Source of the DNA: a virus
IMG/VR virus record: IMGVR_UViG_3300028025_002882
Coordinates: 1-29,559 of that record
Length of the DNA: 29,559 nt
Reading direction: 5' to 3' (one strand)
The translations under genes and the position numbers were made by a program. Shown here piece after piece: positions 5,863 through 9,966 of the stretch. Within the stretch, counting starts at the first letter, position 1. Every line of letters begins with the position of its first letter. The notes beneath the pieces were generated by a model. It was not told the origin of the DNA, did not search any database, and was given only the letters and a program-made list of their open reading frames with translations.

Positions 5863-6064
5863 CTTCAAAGTAGTCTTCTGGGACATTGAACTTAGCGAGA
5901 ACCAATCGCTTATAGCCTTCCCAATCTACTACTTGTAGCACAGACAGAAGGTTGCCGATACGCTCTAAGCGTGGGTCTGTGCCTTCATCAGTGCTGCTGC
6001 CCTTCACACCTTCGGCTTCACACTCAGCCATTAGTGCGTATAGTTCGGTTTCAATCTCAGTCAT
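5858..6064 (-). CDS. Hypothetical protein, 68 aa
   Basis: Start at 6064 (MTEIETELYALMAECEAEGV) with GAGGAGAAC before it. The product is acidic and mostly helical, with WEGYKRLVLAKFNVPEDYFE at the C-terminal end. No Cys pair, no membrane segment. Single-gene unit from promoter module 12. Not recognised. Confidence 0.75.
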   Translation of the reverse strand: MTEIETELYALMAECEAEGVKGSSTDEGTDPRLERIGNLLSVLQVVDWEGYKRLVLAKFNVPEDYFED

Positions 6065-6088
6065 TTGTTCTCCTCTGTTCGTAGTTCT

Positions 6089-6111
6089 ATTATAACCCCA
6101 ACCACCGACAT
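6089..6111 (-). promoter_or_regulatory. Early promoter module 12
   Basis: ATGTCGGTGGT (6101-6111), 6 nt, TATAAT (6089-6094). Drives the 68-aa gene. Confidence 0.85.
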
Positions 6112-6166
6112 TTATTATTGGGGAAACTGGGAAAAATATTCTTAACTCGTAAATCTTTTTTTGCCC

Positions 6167-6197
6167 AAAAAAGTTATACACAAGGGCTGTGGATAAC
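6167..6197 (-). terminator. Intrinsic terminator built from DnaA-box-like arms
   Basis: On the minus strand GTTATCCACA pairs with TGTGTATAAC (9 of 10 positions) around GCCCT, followed by TTTTTTGGGCAAAAAA. It ends the 48-aa gene transcript. The arms are also DnaA-box sequences (see 6174-6208). Confidence 0.65.
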
Positions 6198-6208
6198 CCT
6201 GTGGATAA
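6174..6208. promoter_or_regulatory. Cluster of three DnaA-box-like 9-mers
   Basis: TTATACACA (6174-6182, one mismatch to the consensus TTATCCACA) and two perfect reverse copies TGTGGATAA (6188-6196, 6200-6208). Three boxes in 35 bp could bind host DnaA. Two of them also form the terminator stem, so the similarity may be incidental. Confidence 0.5.
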
Positions 6209-6355
6209 CTACTTGGTAGTTGAGTAAAGAATAGTGAAGCCGTGACCTCTAACCGATTCTTCGGCGGTATCAACGGTGAAATAATCGCCGTCATACGATA
6301 GTGGAATAATCTCACCCTTAGAGTAGCAGTAAACGGTTATGATTTTTTTAGTCAT
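6209..6355 (-). CDS. Small beta-rich hypothetical protein, 48 aa
   Basis: Starts MTKKIITVYCYSKGEIIPLS and ends ILYSTTK. The alternating pattern suggests four or five short strands. Its ATG overlaps the stop of the 36-aa zinc-finger gene by one base (TAATG). Third gene of the unit led by structured leader A. No family recognised. Confidence 0.65.
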   Translation of the reverse strand: MTKKIITVYCYSKGEIIPLSYDGDYFTVDTAEESVRGHGFTILYSTTK

Positions 6356-6465
6356 TACTTACCTATCTTTCTTAGTTTCTTACAATTCTCGGAGTGTTTG
6401 AAATAGTCACGCATAAGCCACGCCTGAGCGTGACCGCAATAGTTACACTTGAAATAACTTTTCAT
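6355..6465 (-). CDS. Mini zinc-finger protein, 36 aa
   Basis: Begins MKSYFKCNYCGHAQAWLMRD. The pattern CNYCGH, then HSENC, resembles a classical C2H2/C2HC finger: a CxxC knuckle, about 13 residues, then H and C on a helix, followed by a basic tail (KKLRKIGK). DNA or RNA binding is plausible. Coupled to both neighbours by short spacing or overlap. Confidence 0.7.
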   Translation of the reverse strand: MKSYFKCNYCGHAQAWLMRDYFKHSENCKKLRKIGK

Positions 6466-6469
6466 TAGG

Positions 6470-6598
6470 TTAGGCTACCCTTACCTTAGCGTCTGGGTGT
6501 TCTCTTAGGAATGAAGAGATGTCGTAGATGTGAATAGCAGAAACAACCTTAGAGCCGTTTAGTGTGTATTCGAATAGTGTGTATCTTGACTTTGGCAT
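6470..6598 (-). CDS. Small hypothetical protein, 42 aa
   Basis: Starts MPKSRYTLFEYTLNGSKVVS, ends DAKVRVA. Reads as a short beta-alpha-beta unit. AAAGGG lies about 8 nt before the ATG. Its leader contains the paired RNA element at 6621-6682. First gene of a three-gene unit. Not recognised. Confidence 0.7.
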   Translation of the reverse strand: MPKSRYTLFEYTLNGSKVVSAIHIYDISSFLREHPDAKVRVA

Positions 6599-6620
6599 TA
6601 GTAGCCCTTTCTTAGTTTGA

Positions 6621-6682
6621 AGGATTTATTTGCTTAGGCTCATTCGAACATTTGTTCGACTTATTTGCTAAGGCTCATTCCT
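6621..6682 (-). ncRNA. Structured leader RNA element A
   Basis: Minus-strand RNA. Order: AGGA, UGAGC, CUUAG, CAAAUAA, UCGAAC-AAAU-GUUCGA hairpin, UGAGC, CUAAG, CAAAUAA, UCCU. CUUAG pairs with CUAAG and AGGA with UCCU, so each UGAGC strand faces a CAAAUAA strand as an internal loop. Lies in the 5' leader about 22 nt before the 42-aa gene. Elements B (8315-8386) and C (9802-9864) share the loops with different but still complementary stems. I do not match it to a known RNA family. Confidence 0.7.
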
Positions 6683-6706
6683 ATTTATTTATTTTGTTAT
6701 GTTCCT

Positions 6707-6729
6707 AGTATAAGGGTGACCACCGACAT
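6707..6729 (-). promoter_or_regulatory. Early promoter module 13
   Basis: ATGTCGGTGGT (6719-6729), 6 nt, TATACT (6707-6712). Transcribes leader A and the 42/36/48-aa unit. Confidence 0.8.
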
Positions 6730-6793
6730 TTTAGGGAGGTTAGGGGGTGTTTTGAGCCATTGTTACCAAACTGTTACATTTGAATTTTTGGGC

Positions 6794-6824
6794 AAAAATT
6801 TTGGGGTATCCCTTGCGAGATACC
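6794..6824 (-). terminator. Intrinsic terminator with GCAA loop
   Basis: GGTATCTC pairs with GGGATACC (one G-U) around the GNRA loop GCAA, then CCAAAATTTTTGCCCAAAA on the minus strand. Ends the 76-aa gene transcript. Confidence 0.75.
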
Positions 6825-6830
6825 ACCAGA

Positions 6831-7061
6831 CTAAACGCTAGGGCAGTAGTCAATACTCCTAGATTTAGTTGATAGCCCATTCTGTTCCAGAATGAGAGTG
6901 TGTTCCCATTTTCCAACTAGGCTTGAATTGGTTACTCGTTCATTACAAACCGAGCAGTTACCAAACCATAGGCGGTTATCTTTTCGGTATCCGTCAGCAG
7001 GGTTTAGAACACTAAATCCGTTGCCGATACCCTTTTCTCTAATTTCCCAAAAATCACTCAT
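6831..7061 (-). CDS. Hypothetical protein with Cys pairs, 76 aa
   Basis: Start at 7061 (MSDFWEIREKGIGNGFSVLN) with AAAGGAAACC before it; longer starts are rejected. CSVC near residue 36 and a final YCPSV give three Cys, a possible zinc-ribbon-like site. The ATG overlaps the stop of the 55-aa gene (ATGA). Last gene of a four-gene unit (7518 to 6831). Function unknown. Confidence 0.75.
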   Translation of the reverse strand: MSDFWEIREKGIGNGFSVLNPADGYRKDNRLWFGNCSVCNERVTNSSLVGKWEHTLILEQNGLSTKSRSIDYCPSV

Positions 7062-7225
7062 TTGGTTTCCTTTCTGTTTTCTAAAATCTTTTCCATTTGC
7101 TCTTTGGTTAGGTGAGCGGTTGCGATACCCCAAAGGATAGCGTAGGTTAGGTCTAGGCGATTAGGGTTTTGCTCTTTTACAATCGCTTCAATCTCGTTTT
7201 GGATTTCGCTGAAAGTCTTTTCCAT
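7058..7225 (-). CDS. Helical hypothetical protein, 55 aa
   Basis: Preferred start MEKTFSEIQNEIEAIVKEQN at 7225. Two in-frame starts further up are possible: 7237 (MENKMEK) and 7276 (MSAPTAKLNLSK), the last directly after the stop of the 33-aa gene. I prefer 7225 because the preceding AAAAGAAATGGAAAATAAA is a repeated initiation cassette (five copies) in which only the second ATG is always the true start. Mostly amphipathic helices, with LTYAILWGIATAH in the middle. Not recognised. Confidence 0.65.
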   Translation of the reverse strand: MEKTFSEIQNEIEAIVKEQNPNRLDLTYAILWGIATAHLTKEQMEKILENRKETK

Positions 7226-7276
7226 TTTATTTTCCATTTCTTTTGATAGGTTCAGTTTAGCAGTAGGGGCAGACAT

Positions 7277-7378
7277 TTATTTGAAACGCTTGTCTATACG
7301 CTTGTCTGTCCAGTAAACAATTATCCAAATTGCACGAACAATGCCAACCTGAGAGATTAGAGTTTTTAGTCTTTTCAT
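7277..7378 (-). CDS. Basic single-span membrane peptide, 33 aa
   Basis: Starts MKRLKTLISQVGIVRAIWII and ends TDKRIDKRFK. A hydrophobic stretch (about residues 7-24) lies between basic ends, which would suit a membrane-inserted or membrane-surface peptide. It sits between the 42-aa and 55-aa genes. No strong Shine-Dalgarno; AGGAATAACTA precedes the ATG. Confidence 0.55.
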   Translation of the reverse strand: MKRLKTLISQVGIVRAIWIIVYWTDKRIDKRFK

Positions 7379-7389
7379 TAGTTATTCCT

Positions 7390-7518
7390 TTACTTTACAC
7401 ATCGGTTACATAGAAACTTGTTGCCAGCGATTTTCATTATCTTCAAAAAGTCAGCAGGGCGAGAGCAGATAACGCAAGGGTTTTGACGGCTCTCAGCAGG
7501 GGTTAGTTTGATTTTCAT
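7390..7518 (-). CDS. Mini zinc-ribbon protein, 42 aa
   Basis: Starts MKIKLTPAESRQNPCVICSR and ends KFLCNRCVK. CVIC and CNRC are 18 residues apart, a typical zinc-ribbon spacing. The ATG overlaps the TGA of the short frame ATG AGA AAT AAA TGA within the repeated initiation cassette. First gene after promoter module 14. Probably binds nucleic acid or protein via zinc; family not recognised. Confidence 0.7.
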   Translation of the reverse strand: MKIKLTPAESRQNPCVICSRPADFLKIMKIAGNKFLCNRCVK

Positions 7519-7548
7519 TTATTTCTCATTTCTTTTGTTCTTACTCTA

Positions 7549-7571
7549 AGTATAAGGGCAACCACCGACAT
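7549..7571 (-). promoter_or_regulatory. Early promoter module 14
   Basis: ATGTCGGTGGT (7561-7571), 6 nt, TATACT (7549-7554). Paired GTTACGA motifs with an 11-bp period lie upstream (7603-7620). Confidence 0.85.
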
Positions 7572-7631
7572 TTATTATCTCAAACACGCCTTTTCAGCCT
7601 ATTGTTACGAATTGTTACGAAAAATTTGCCC

Positions 7632-7654
7632 AAAAAATGAGGAGATTTCTCTCC
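7632..7654 (-). terminator. Intrinsic terminator with GAAA loop
   Basis: GGAGA-GAAA-TCTCC, then TCATTTTTTGGGCAAA on the minus strand, after the 31-aa Cys-rich gene. Confidence 0.8.
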
Positions 7655-7663
7655 CCATCCGTT

Positions 7664-7759
7664 CTACCAGTTGTTAGGGTCGTGAGGGTCGTGAGAGTTT
7701 GAGTAGAGGTCAGCAATGGAGTCGCAACCACAGCAAGGGCGGTCTTCGCAATCACACAT
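7664..7759 (-). CDS. 31-residue Cys/His-rich peptide
   Basis: Begins MCDCEDRPCCGCDSIADLYS. Five Cys in the first 12 residues are followed by the repeated HDPHDP near the C-terminus, giving many metal ligands in a tiny protein. AAAGG lies 10-11 nt before the ATG at 7759. Single-gene unit from promoter module 15. Could bind zinc or another metal; no family known to me. Confidence 0.6.
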   Translation of the reverse strand: MCDCEDRPCCGCDSIADLYSNSHDPHDPNNW

Positions 7760-7792
7760 AGGGATAGCCTTTCATAGGGGATAGATAAGATA

Positions 7793-7815
7793 AGTATACC
7801 AAGACCCACAGACAT
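7793..7815 (-). promoter_or_regulatory. Early promoter module 15
   Basis: 11-mer variant ATGTCTGTGGG (7805-7815), 6 nt, TATACT (7793-7798). Drives the 31-aa peptide gene. Confidence 0.75.
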
Positions 7816-7860
7816 TTACAAGCCTGGTCGGTAACAGATTAGTAACGAAAAATTTGGGCA

Positions 7861-7885
7861 AAAAATTTGAGGGTATTGCTACCCA
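7861..7885 (-). terminator. Intrinsic terminator with GCAA loop
   Basis: GGGTA-GCAA-TACCC followed by TCAAATTTTTTGCCCAAA on the minus strand, after the 64-aa gene. Confidence 0.8.
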
Positions 7886-7890
7886 CATTT

Positions 7891-8085
7891 TTATTTACGA
7901 GCGTTAGCAATCATCTCGCCAGCAATTCTGTATGCTTCCGCATCAAAATCAGTTCCAGCAATTCTGTAATTTACTAATTCAGTAATTCCGTCAAAACACT
8001 TTTCTTTTAAATCAAATCTAAAATACTTAGCGTTCCCCTTGTATGTCATTCCACACTTAGGGCATTCAGCAATATATTTTTCCAT
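7891..8085 (-). CDS. Zinc-ribbon-like hypothetical protein, 64 aa
   Basis: Start MEKYIAECPKCGMTYKGNAK at 8085; an in-frame ATG 12 nt upstream belongs to the repeated initiation cassette. One CPKCG knuckle near residue 8 and a single Cys at 30, followed by helix (YRIAGTDFDAEAYRIAGEMI). The first half resembles the start of many zinc ribbons, but the second Cys pair is incomplete. Last gene of a unit with the 56- and 47-aa genes. Function unknown. Confidence 0.7.
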   Translation of the reverse strand: MEKYIAECPKCGMTYKGNAKYFRFDLKEKCFDGITELVNYRIAGTDFDAEAYRIAGEMIANARK

Positions 8086-8116
8086 ATTATTTCTCATTTC
8101 TTTTTTAGTTATTTAT

Positions 8117-8287
8117 TTAGTTTTCGTTTTCAAGTCTACGCTTGATTATGTTGATTGCGTATTGAAGACCAACGCAAACATCACATTCTTTTACATCTTC
8201 ATTACAAGTGTGAATAGAGTTTTGGATTTCTTGAATTATCTTCCAGCGTTCAACTTCTCTGGTTAGCATTTCAATTCGTTCGTTCAT
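8117..8287 (-). CDS. Helical Cys-containing protein, 56 aa
   Basis: Starts MNERIEMLTREVERWKIIQE: a likely coiled-coil first half, then CNEDVKECDVC and a basic helix (INIIKRRLENEN). The Cys spacing (C-x6-C-x2-C) could bind metal. The ATG overlaps the TGA of a four-codon frame (ATG GAA AAT AAA TGA) in the repeated initiation cassette. RNA element B lies between this gene and the 47-aa gene. Confidence 0.65.
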   Translation of the reverse strand: MNERIEMLTREVERWKIIQEIQNSIHTCNEDVKECDVCVGLQYAINIIKRRLENEN

Positions 8288-8314
8288 TTATTTTCCATTT
8301 CTTTTTATTGTTGC

Positions 8315-8386
8315 GATTAGTTTTTTATTTGCTAATAAGTTTATTTGCGATTTCTCGGCTCACCTTATTAGGCTCACAAACTAATC
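8315..8386 (-). ncRNA. Structured intercistronic RNA element B
   Basis: Minus-strand RNA with a nearly continuous stem: GAUUAGUUU/AAACUAAUC (9 bp), an internal loop UGAGC facing CAAAUAA, CUAAUAAG/CUUAUUAG (8 bp), a second UGAGC facing CAAAUAA, and a CGA-GAAA-UCG tip. This copy shows most clearly how the two strands oppose each other. It starts 8 nt after the 47-aa gene stop and ends about 27 nt before the 56-aa gene, so it may control that gene separately. Confidence 0.75.
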
Positions 8387-8394
8387 AAGTTTAT

Positions 8395-8538
8395 TTATTT
8401 GTAGTTTTTCATTCTTAGCAATTTTGCTAATTCTTCAAACTCAAAGTTAGACATAAAGTCTCCAAATTGAGCAATCCACATCAACTCACGATAACGAGCG
8501 TTTTGTTCGTGTGTTAGTGCTGACTTTACTTTTGCCAT
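8395..8538 (-). CDS. Small hypothetical protein, 47 aa
   Basis: Start MAKVKSALTHEQNARYRELM at 8538, the second ATG of the repeated initiation cassette. Helical and slightly basic, with FEFEELAKLLRMKNYK at the end. First gene after promoter module 16. A longer frame would cross the promoter and is rejected. Not recognised. Confidence 0.65.
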   Translation of the reverse strand: MAKVKSALTHEQNARYRELMWIAQFGDFMSNFEFEELAKLLRMKNYK

Positions 8539-8567
8539 TTTATTTCTCATTTCTTTTAGGTATTTAT

Positions 8568-8590
8568 AGATTAGCAGTTGCCACCGACAT
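8568..8590 (-). promoter_or_regulatory. Early promoter module 16 (weak -10)
   Basis: 11-mer ATGTCGGTGGC (8580-8590). At the fixed 6-nt distance the -10 is TAATCT (8568-8573), a poor match; a better TATAAA lies 5 nt further down (8563-8568). May be a weaker or shifted promoter. Confidence 0.65.
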
Positions 8591-8634
8591 TTAGGGGACA
8601 TTTAGGGGTATGTCGCCTAAGCGTTACCAAATTG

Positions 8635-8718
8635 TTACTTTTTCTTTTCTGCTTCCAACTTGGCGTTATTAGCACGGACGATTTGAGCCATTAGGGCTTT
8701 TAGTTGTTTTTCATTCAT
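8635..8718 (-). CDS. 27-residue basic helical peptide, leaderless
   Basis: Reads MNEKQLKALMAQIVRANNAK then LEAEKKK: one amphipathic helix with a lysine tail. The ATG at 8718 stands 6 nt after the -10 box (TACCAT), so the mRNA probably begins at the start codon. No terminator hairpin follows before the next promoter module. Function unknown. Confidence 0.6.
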   Translation of the reverse strand: MNEKQLKALMAQIVRANNAKLEAEKKK

Positions 8719-8724
8719 ACCTAT

Positions 8725-8747
8725 ATGGTAGCACGACCCACTGACAT
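8725..8747 (-). promoter_or_regulatory. Early promoter module 17, leaderless
   Basis: 11-mer variant ATGTCAGTGGG (8737-8747), 6 nt, TACCAT (8725-8730), then ATAGGT and the ATG of the 27-aa peptide. Confidence 0.7.
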
Positions 8748-8808
8748 TTAAGGGATATATAGGGGTGTTTTGCGTTAGTGTTATCAAACTGTTATCAAAA
8801 ATTTGCCC

Positions 8809-8836
8809 AAAAAAAATGGGGGGTAGTTACCTACCC
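8809..8836 (-). terminator. Intrinsic terminator with GTAA loop
   Basis: GGGTAG-GTAA-CTACCC, then CCCATTTTTTTTGGGCAAA on the minus strand. Ends the 59-aa membrane-protein transcript. Confidence 0.85.
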
Positions 8837-8844
8837 ACCCAGGG

Positions 8845-9024
8845 CTAACGCTTGTCTAGGTAGTCAATCAAGAATGCGAATGCCATAACCATTAGAGCAA
8901 CGCTAACAATCATACCCAAGACAACAACGCTGTATAGGGCAGGGGCAAAGAATACGAAGAATAGCGAGATGAAGCAGATAGGGGCAATGTAGATTAGTAG
9001 GAAGTTACGGATTTCTTTTGACAT
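8845..9024 (-). CDS. Two-span membrane protein, 59 aa
   Basis: Starts MSKEIRNFLLIYIAPICFIS. Two hydrophobic stretches (about 8-27 and 30-52) are separated only by a Pro-containing turn, and the end is charged (DYLDKR), giving a hairpin with both termini probably inside. It is produced from a long leader holding the tRNA-like fold at 9056-9161. It could be a holin or antiholin-like or superinfection-exclusion protein, which is speculative. Confidence 0.75.
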   Translation of the reverse strand: MSKEIRNFLLIYIAPICFISLFFVFFAPALYSVVVLGMIVSVALMVMAFAFLIDYLDKR

Positions 9025-9055
9025 TAGTTATCTTTCTTTTAGGGGGTTACTGCGT

Positions 9056-9161
9056 GGGCTAGGTGAGTAACGCTCTCACACTTATTCAATCTAGTAGGTG
9101 CTTATCTGTTTCCAGTGTAGCGTCCCTAACGCTGTTGATACTCTCTTTGAGTTACTAGCCC
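9056..9161 (-). ncRNA. tRNA-like multibranched leader RNA D
   Basis: Minus-strand 106-nt fold: GGGCUAG/CUAGCCC closing stem (7 bp); UA; ACUC-AAAGA-GAGU arm; AGCGU/ACGCU arm with loop UAGGG; CUG-GAAA-CAG hairpin; GUGAG-AGCGUUA-CUCAC arm (5 bp, 7-nt loop) directly abutting the closing stem as the T arm does in tRNA. Loop UAGG can pair with a downstream CCUA (pseudoknot). It lacks the conserved tRNA D- and T-loop bases, so it is not a normal tRNA. There is no ORF in it. Likely a regulatory leader of the 59-aa gene. Confidence 0.6.
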
Positions 9162-9198
9162 TTATTTAGTTATTTATTCTTTGTTTCTTTATGTTATT

Positions 9199-9221
9199 AG
9201 TATACAGGGGGCTACCGACAT
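9199..9221 (-). promoter_or_regulatory. Early promoter module 18
   Basis: 11-mer variant ATGTCGGTAGC (9211-9221), 6 nt, TATACT (9199-9204). Transcribes the tRNA-like leader D. Confidence 0.8.
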
Positions 9222-9266
9222 TTATTACCATATTAGGTAACGGATTGATAACGAATTTTTCTGGGC

Positions 9267-9303
9267 AAAAATTGGGGGCATATACCAATTAAGGTATATA
9301 CCC
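9267..9303 (-). terminator. Intrinsic terminator
   Basis: GGG-T-ATATACC pairs with GGTATAT-G-CCC (10 of 11) around TTAATT, followed by CCAATTTTTGCCCAG on the minus strand. Confidence 0.75.
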
Positions 9304-9309
9304 ACCATG

Positions 9310-9369
9310 TTACTGATTGATAAACAACCATACGCCTATGCCTATGATGATAAGGGCTACTATCTCCAC
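9310..9369 (-). CDS. 19-residue membrane peptide, GTG start
   Basis: GTG start read as MEIVALIIIGIGVWLFINQ: almost entirely one hydrophobic span. The GTG overlaps the stop of the 54-aa gene (TAGTG), which suggests coupled translation, and a terminator follows at once. It resembles the 22-aa peptide at 2949-3017 in size and composition. A 21-codon frame on the opposite strand exists but fits no plus-strand transcript. Confidence 0.5.
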   Translation of the reverse strand: MEIVALIIIGIGVWLFINQ

Positions 9370-9533
9370 TAGACACCTGCCTTTACACAAGGACACTTAG
9401 CATAGGTGATACGATTACCTTCTAGCGATACATAGCCGATAGTAGAGCATTGCCTACACGCATACGCCTTGATGATAGGCATAGCCTTAGCCTTGACGAT
9501 ACGGATAGCGGTGCGGATTAGAATGTCTTTCAT
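9369..9533 (-). CDS. Basic mini zinc-ribbon protein, 54 aa
   Basis: Starts MKDILIRTAIRIVKAKAMPI, a basic amphipathic helix, then CRQC and CPC 19 residues later. Reads as a helix plus a zinc ribbon, suited to nucleic-acid binding. AAAGAAAGATAA precedes the start, the same leader ending as in the 59-aa genes at 9024 and 9767. Driven by the degenerate module 19. Confidence 0.65.
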   Translation of the reverse strand: MKDILIRTAIRIVKAKAMPIIKAYACRQCSTIGYVSLEGNRITYAKCPCVKAGV

Positions 9534-9565
9534 AGTTATCTTTCTTTTAGTGGGGGTATTACTCT

Positions 9566-9588
9566 ATTATAGCGGTAGCCTACGACAC
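9566..9588 (-). promoter_or_regulatory. Early promoter module 19 (degenerate 11-mer)
   Basis: 11-mer variant GTGTCGTAGGC (9578-9588), 6 nt, perfect TATAAT (9566-9571). The 11-mer differs at three positions but the spacing is kept. Confidence 0.6.
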
Positions 9589-9767
9589 TATGAAGCAGAG
9601 CCAAACCATACTAGGTCACCATTGTCGTCAGTGATACGAACAGATACAGGGGTAGCCTGTGGCTCATTGACCATAGCGGTATAGAATGCGATGATGCTAT
9701 CCTTGTGTGATGGCTCATAGACAGGGTTTAGTGTGTTGCCGTTAGCCCATACGATTGATACGTTCAT
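9588..9767 (-). CDS. Hypothetical protein, 59 aa
   Basis: Starts MNVSIVWANGNTLNPVYEPS and ends DLVWFGSAS. Beta-rich, with one central helix (KDSIIAFYTAMVNE). AAAGAAAGATAAC precedes the ATG. Its leader carries RNA element C (9802-9864). First gene after promoter module 20. Not recognised. Confidence 0.65.
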   Translation of the reverse strand: MNVSIVWANGNTLNPVYEPSHKDSIIAFYTAMVNEPQATPVSVRITDDNGDLVWFGSAS

Positions 9768-9801
9768 TAGTGTTATCTTTCTTTTAGTAGTTATCTCATT
9801 A

Positions 9802-9864
9802 GGAGAGAGACTTATTTGCTAGGCTCACCCTTTCGGGATTATTTGCTAGGCTCTTTCTCTCTCC
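9802..9864 (-). ncRNA. Structured leader RNA element C
   Basis: Minus-strand RNA: GGAGAGAGA pairs with UCUCUCUCC (9 bp); inside are two copies of GAGC-CUAG-CAAAUAA flanking a CCC-GAAA-GGG hairpin. The two CUAG words are self-complementary and can pair with each other, giving the same layout as element A (outer stem, loop, short stem, loop, hairpin). Located about 36 nt before the 59-aa gene start at 9767. Confidence 0.7.
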
Positions 9865-9877
9865 TGCTGATACTCTA

Positions 9878-9900
9878 AGTATACAGGCTACCACCGACAT
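9878..9900 (-). promoter_or_regulatory. Early promoter module 20
   Basis: ATGTCGGTGGT (9890-9900), 6 nt, TATACT (9878-9883). Last module of the series; transcribes leader C. Paired GTTACA motifs with an 11-bp period lie at about 9933-9952. Confidence 0.85.
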
Positions 9901-9966
9901 TTATTATCTAATTAGTCATTATCTATCGTGTTGTTACACAACTGTTACAATCGATTTTTTGCCCAA

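Noticed and set aside
8315-8386. preQ1 riboswitch (tail AAAAAACUAA present)
   Set aside because: The matching tail is one arm of the 9-bp outer stem, and the preQ1 loop sequence is absent.
9056-9161. A true tRNA gene (with intron or long variable arm)
   Set aside because: Stem layout is tRNA-like, but there is no GG in the D loop, no TTCRA in the T loop, and about 39 nt between the anticodon-like and T-like arms. No CCA end.
174-9900. Identity of the 11-mer with cluster A stoperators
   Set aside because: Both contain GGTGG and TGTC, but in the opposite order, and here the site is phase-locked to the -10. Similar idea, not the same element.
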